NCBI GenBank assembly: GCA_033819885.1
Contig: JAQYUZ010000007.1
Coordinates: forward strand, 62,001 to 126,000
Direction of reading: 5' to 3'
Length of the DNA stretch: 64,000 nt
DNA from: Microbotryomycetes sp. JL201
Taxonomy: Eukaryota; Basidiomycota; Microbotryomycetes
Shown here piece after piece: positions 59,671 to 64,000 of this stretch; positions within the stretch are counted from its first letter, which is position 1; each line of letters begins with the position of its first letter. The notes beneath the pieces are model-generated. The model did no database searches. It had not been told where the DNA came from and worked only from the letters and a program-made list of their open reading frames with translations. Made by a program: the position numbers and the translations under genes.

Positions 59671-62600
59671 TCAATATGTGATAATCTGCAAATCTCCCTC
59701 CTGCTCGTTCGAGCTCGCCACATCCCTAAACCCGACCTGCACTTCATACCTCGATACGACCATCTCTTGCCGCCTGTCATCGTCTGCACAGCCGTAAACA
59801 CTCTCATCTTCATCAACGTCTAACCGTTCGACCGTCTCGACAATCATCACGGGCAAGGTGCCAACGTCCGAGCGACGCGGCAGACCAAACACTTCAAGTG
59901 AGCCCTCGTCAAAGTTGATCCACCCAGGCAAGCTCAGTCGTTGTCCGCTTGTGTCGCCAGGTGGATCGACGAACGCTCGACATGCTAACCGTCTCACTTG
60001 ACCGGTAATGGGCGCGATGAATGGTTTGAACCTGAATGGCTCGTTCACGTAAACGTTGACGCGAACAGGACCGGCATCGGACGGCGGTCGACCGTCATCA
60101 TTTCCTACATCGCGCTCCTCCTCAAGAGGCGGGAACGGCGTCCTAGGTGAGGGAGTCCAAGGCGAAGCCGCCATTGTCCCGAGGAACCTGACTTGCTCGT
60201 GACTCGGCGATGCTACCCCACTGTAAGCCGAATATGTTGAAGGAGACCGCAAGCCAGTCAACATCGAATCTGTCGTGTAGATGACCGCCGACGTGGTCGG
60301 CGAACTGCTGCCGCCGTCTGTTGGTGGCGCATACATGGCGCTGTACGGCCGTGCCGATCCTGTCGACTCGATCGCTGCTGCGGCGGCGGCTCCTTCGTCT
60401 GCGTCTTCTATCGCTGACCGTCGATTCGGACTTGCGCTCGCGAGGCTGCTCAAGCCCGTCTGTGACGCGTGCAGGCTGCCGGACTGGGTCTGGAACTGTT
60501 TCGCCGGCGAGAACGCCGTAAGTTGTGGGTCAGTCGGGTACGAGTTGAGCGATGCTAGTGGCGACGCGTCGTCATTGTGCTGTCGAGGAAACACTCTCGA
60601 GCCACTAGACTGGCTAGAGTGGGCGAAAGACGTGCCGCCAATGCCATGCGACTCGTCCGATGCGGTAAGCGAGCGCGAACCGATAACTCTGATCTGTCCG
60701 CTCGGGAGCGACGACATGTCTGCTGGTGAAGGTATTCTAATTGGAGCTGGAGTAAAGTCACGCCGCTGACGTGGCACGGATGCTGGCGCTTGCACTTGTT
60801 TGCGATACGCTCCTGGCTTGGCACCACCGCGCTCTGACGAGTCAGAATAAAACAAGCTCGACGACCCGCCACTCTCCCACGTCGAACTTCGCTCCAATCG
60901 ACTGCCAGCAGGGCTTGTTCGTCCAATTCGAGCGCCCTCGCTCTCGCTCAATGGCACGAATGTTTGCGATGGCGCGTCGCCAACCACAACAGCTTCGTGT
61001 CGAGACGAGTTGTGTTGGTCAGACGCCAATCCGTACACAGAACTCTCGGCGATTCCGATCGGACTCGAGATGTCTTTGCGGGTCGATTCGCCCTTGAACA
61101 TGCCGAGCAAATCGAATCGACGAGGCTTGGCTGGCGAATTCGAGAAGGTTGAAGCCATCGTCGGCATTTCCTCAATCCGAGTTGTCGTCGGAGTCAGGTC
61201 GATGCGTCGAGCTTCGACCACCTGTGGCTCGTTCACGGCCCAAGCCTCCTTTTCGTCCGTCATCGTCTTGCCGAGCTTGTCTCCCATGAGTTGTTCGCCG
61301 ACGAGCGTGTCTCGGTTCGTGTTGGGCGTTGGTGGCGCGCTAATGTACACAAGTGTCGACCTGTCGTCTTGTGTTGTGTCCTTGCGCCTCTTCCAACAGC
61401 ACAGGAGTAGCAGCGCAAGTAACAAAAGCCCAAGACCTAGGCCAAGACCCAAACCCAAACCGAGGCGTAAGCTTTGCGAGTCGTCATGTGCTTGTGACGG
61501 TTTCAAACCGGACGATGGCGTTGGGTTGAGAATCTCTGTCGTGACGACGACAGAGACTGTCAACGTCGCATCGTCAGAGATGCCCGAGCCGAATTCACGC
61601 GCTGCAAACTCGACAGTGGCGTTTTGCGCCTCTTTTGGCGCAGTGCCAAACAAGGTCAAGTCGGTCGCGTTGAACTTGAGCCAGTCGTTGGCAGACACGG
61701 GGGACACTGTCGCGCTGTAGTTGGCCATCCTGCTGGTCGTGTACGTCGAAATGTCTTGATGAAAGTCCTTGCCGGCGTCAAGCGTGAGCTTTGGGATCTG
61801 CTCGGTGCTGAAAAGTGACGCAAATACTGCAAGCGTAATATTGGTGCTGATTGTGTCATTGAAAACATCGTTGATGGTCACTGGAAGCGTTGCATTGTTT
61901 GGCTGCAGCTTAGCCGGAACGTTGCCGGCAATTGTTCGTGAGCGTGCGTCGTATCTGAGGTATGGAAAAGCAGACAAGTCGGGCTGAATCGACGACAACT
62001 TTGCCGGCGACAACGGCACGCCGTCGAGACGGAAACCGTCCAGCGGAATCTCGTAAGAGACGACGTCTGATGCTGTTGTATTGATCGCCGGCAGAGGCGC
62101 CACCTGGACAAATTCGTGCCAGCCGACGACAATGTTGAAAGTCTGTCGTGCATCTCCGTAACCTGCGAAAGTGCTTCCAACGAGTGTGATGGCATAGTCT
62201 CCCGTCTGCTCAGGCGTTACGCCATCGAACGTGACCGTTTCGGCATTAAACTCGAGCCACCAGGGCAGGGATGTCGAGCCCTCTGAGAAGGCAGCATAAC
62301 AAATCTGGCGCCGCACGTCGTCAGCGTTCGCATTCGGATCCAGGTAATTGCGTTCTCACCGGAGAATTATCCGCGCTTTGAAATGTGTACTGTTGAAACC
62401 CGAGCGAAAACGACCACTGCGGCGGGACTCTAATGGTCGTGCTGCCAACGAGCGTCGCGGACGACAGTGAGGCTCCACCCACGCTGTTGGAGATGGCGAG
62501 CTGCTGCGCAATCGAAGCGCGCACAGTGGGAGAGGTCCCTGACGCCACCAGCAAGTTGAACGCGTCGGTCGCACCCGTCGCAACGCCTGTTACATTTGCG

Positions 62601-62899
62601 ATCACTGTCACGGCCGTCGTTCCTTGATCATTGTTTGTGGGCATGCCAGAGAAGGTGTCTGTTGTTGCATCAAATGTGGCCCAGGGTGGCAAGCCTGTCG
62701 TGGACAGACGTACGTCCGAGTCGCTCGACGCATTGAATGTCCCTGGCAGCAGGGTCCAAGTCCAGAATTGATTAGGGCGCGCTACAGGGGGGCGTTGTGC
62801 TTGCAAGCTGAAAGCGATGTTTGGTGATGTAGGAGCCGCTGTGACGAAGAGCGCCAGGCTCGCAAACGCGACGATCCAGGCAGACAATGCGATCGCCAT
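59671..62899 (-). CDS. AXL2: Axl2-like membrane protein with cadherin-like (CADG) repeats
   Basis: A ~1060-residue type I membrane protein. The signal peptide is MAIALSAWIVAFASLALFVT (start 62899; an in-frame Met at 62935 is possible). The ectodomain has CADG-type repeats: GLPPWATFDATTDTFSGMPT, LPWWLEFNAETVTFDGVTPE, FPYLRYDARSRTIAGNVPAK and NDWLKFNATDLTLFGTAPKE, with many N-glycosylation sequons. One intron (~50 nt, near 62305-62357) joins SADNSP to ICYAAFSEG. The transmembrane helix is LGLGLGLGLGLGLLLLALLL, then CCWKRRK. The ~570-residue tail is Ser/Pro-rich and ends with another CADG-like segment (LPGWINFDEGSLEVFGLPRR). In yeast Axl2 marks axial bud sites; here a polarity or wall-sensing role is inferred. 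Confidence 0.85.
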
Positions 62900-63590
62900 G
62901 TGGATCGTATATCCTCGAAGTAGGTGCAGCAGCAAACAAGCTGCAAAAGCGCGGCCAAGTCAGCTTGAGTTGTCCCCTTGCGCGTTGTGCGACGAGCGCG
63001 TTGACCGTTGGCGTTGAGGAGGACGCACTGGAGCGAGGGGAAACGCAGCGTCACCAGGCAAGCGATTGGGCCAGAGGCTTGCTATTGAAAGCAAAAAGAG
63101 AGTCGATACCATGCTCTGCACTGCACTGTACGCGTTAACACTGACCTATGTCGAGAAACCAGTCTCGAAAAAGACGCGTCGCGTCGCGGCTGCAGTGAGG
63201 CGGACGCGGGACGCACAGCGTCCGAGTGCAAAAGTCGGCGCTGTTCAAGATTACAAGGGAGCGCACGGCACAGCCGGTCTTCCTCGTCGTTGGATACACG
63301 TGAATGAATGCACGTGCGAACGCTGACCTTTCCAACGCGTTTCGCCGGCGAGTGATAGGAGTCAAACACCACGTCAGCGCCATAACTTTCTCCGTTGCAT
63401 AATTGTGTCCACATGCTTTACCTTCTTCTACACTTCGGGCGACTAAGCAGGCGAGCGCTAGCAGGCACCGCTGCAGCAGAGGTCACGTGCCCTGCTCTCC
63501 TGGATGCACGGTCCTCCACAGCTTCTTGAGGAGCTCAGGAATGTATCAGGATGACGCGCGATGAGAGGAGTGATGTGCGACGCGCTGAGC
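62900..63590. other. Intergenic region, nothing clearly coding
   Basis: About 700 bp between the Axl2-like start and the aldo/keto reductase. Open frames on both strands are short, Arg-rich and without family resemblance. It presumably contains both promoters and the 5' UTR of each gene. Confidence 0.4.
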
Positions 63591-63599
63591 GACGCATGT

Positions 63600-64000
63600 C
63601 CTGCTGATATGTCGCCACTTTTCCTCTTCCCGCCATCGGCTACGGTGAGCAGATCACGCCAAGCACAGCACCGTGCCATGTCCGAGGTGGTCAACTTGCT
63701 GCTGCTCTGCAATCCGATCACGCACGATGAACCTGAGATGGAAACCCACCACGACTCCTGATGAACGCGCCTTCGAGTGCCATAAGCGCTCAATCGATGC
63801 AGGTGCCACACTGATCAATAGTGGGTGGTCGTACACCGTCGCGGGTGGCGCCGGCTCTGTTGCGTCTCCCGAAGGCTACCACGCAAGCCATCTCCCTCTT
63901 CTGACATTCTTTCTTCCATGCTCCTAAGCTGCTGAGTTCTACGGTTACCCAGACCCCTTCGCAAGCTTGAAGCTGCTGGGAAGGTGAGTGGGGATGAAAT
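63600..64000 (+). CDS. Aldo/keto reductase, pyridoxal-reductase-like (5' part; runs off the right edge)
   Basis: The exon ending at about 63822 reads LRWKPTTTPDERAFECHKRS and then IDAGATLIN. It splices (A|GTGGGT...CTCCTAAG|CT) to TAEFYGYPDPFASLKLLGR, and a further GTGAGT donor at 63983 marks the next intron. W.P.PTPDE.AFE and ...GEFYG.PDP.ANL.LL are the N-terminal signature of Plr1-type aldo/keto reductases (NADPH-dependent pyridoxal reductase), with the catalytic tyrosine in EFYG. The first exon, possibly ending FPLPAIGY near 63654, is not resolved, so the start is approximate. The C-terminal three quarters lie outside the window. Confidence 0.65.

Noticed and set aside
63082-63414. Minus-strand frame starting MWTQLCNGESYGADVV
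   Set aside because: The first ~30 residues looked protein-like, but no domain is recognisable and the rest is Arg-rich shadow translation. Kept as intergenic.

Overview
This window looks like a gene-dense nuclear chromosome segment from a fungus, most likely a basidiomycete yeast or a Pucciniomycotina-type fungus with a compact genome (a Mixia-like genome would fit, but I cannot verify this). The evidence is the fungal gene content: DASH subunit Dad3, a Zn2Cys6 regulator, Axl2-type cadherin-like protein, retromer Vps17 and a YPL162C/STIMATE-type membrane protein. Most genes carry several short introns of about 45-110 nt with GT-AG ends and CTAAC-like branch points, and neighbouring genes lie only tens to a few hundred bases apart. 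Gene boundaries below come from reading protein homology through those introns. Starts and stops marked uncertain are exactly that.

Layout. 0-9 kb: a partial coiled-coil gene, cardiolipin synthase, mitoribosomal S29/DAP3, a PXMP4-type peroxisomal membrane protein, a fungal single-pass membrane glycoprotein and Dad3. 8.4-15.5 kb: Arp2/3 subunit ARPC1, bystin/Enp1, dolichol-phosphate mannose synthase Dpm1 and biotin-protein ligase. 15.8-26.1 kb: a Zn2Cys6 factor, a BTB protein with a C-terminal CAP-Gly-like segment, an HD-domain phosphohydrolase, a mitochondrial PDK-family kinase and a Pcp1/PARL rhomboid. 26.1-30.0 kb: the only gene-poor stretch, AT-richer by eye, with relics of Ty1/copia-like retroelements, a 560-bp LTR, and an intron-containing tRNA-Phe just downstream of the LTR.

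30.5-42.8 kb: prefoldin 2, complex I subunit NDUFS8, an FG nucleoporin of the Nup49/NUP58 type, PPIL3 cyclophilin, a DEK_C-SWIB protein, a CPA2 cation/proton antiporter, a D-2-hydroxyacid dehydrogenase, nicotinamidase and SAP18. 43.2-51.6 kb: membrane-traffic genes in a row (Erv14/cornichon, Vps17, Sec18/NSF, a STIMATE-type protein). 51.7-64 kb: a PPR protein and a mitochondrial hydroxyacid-oxoacid transhydrogenase from one divergent promoter, eIF3m and eIF3f from another, an Axl2-like protein, and the start of an aldo/keto reductase at the right edge.

These are mostly conserved housekeeping genes. Mitochondrial function is well represented (cardiolipin synthase, S29, PDK, Pcp1, NDUFS8, PPR, ADHFE1). 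I found no operon-like novel defence or biosynthetic system. The more unusual points are the BTB/CAP-Gly combination, an RS-like tail on SAP18, a Sec18 start codon apparently split by an intron, GC-AG introns, the eIF3m/eIF3f head-to-head pair, and the LTR beside a tRNA gene.
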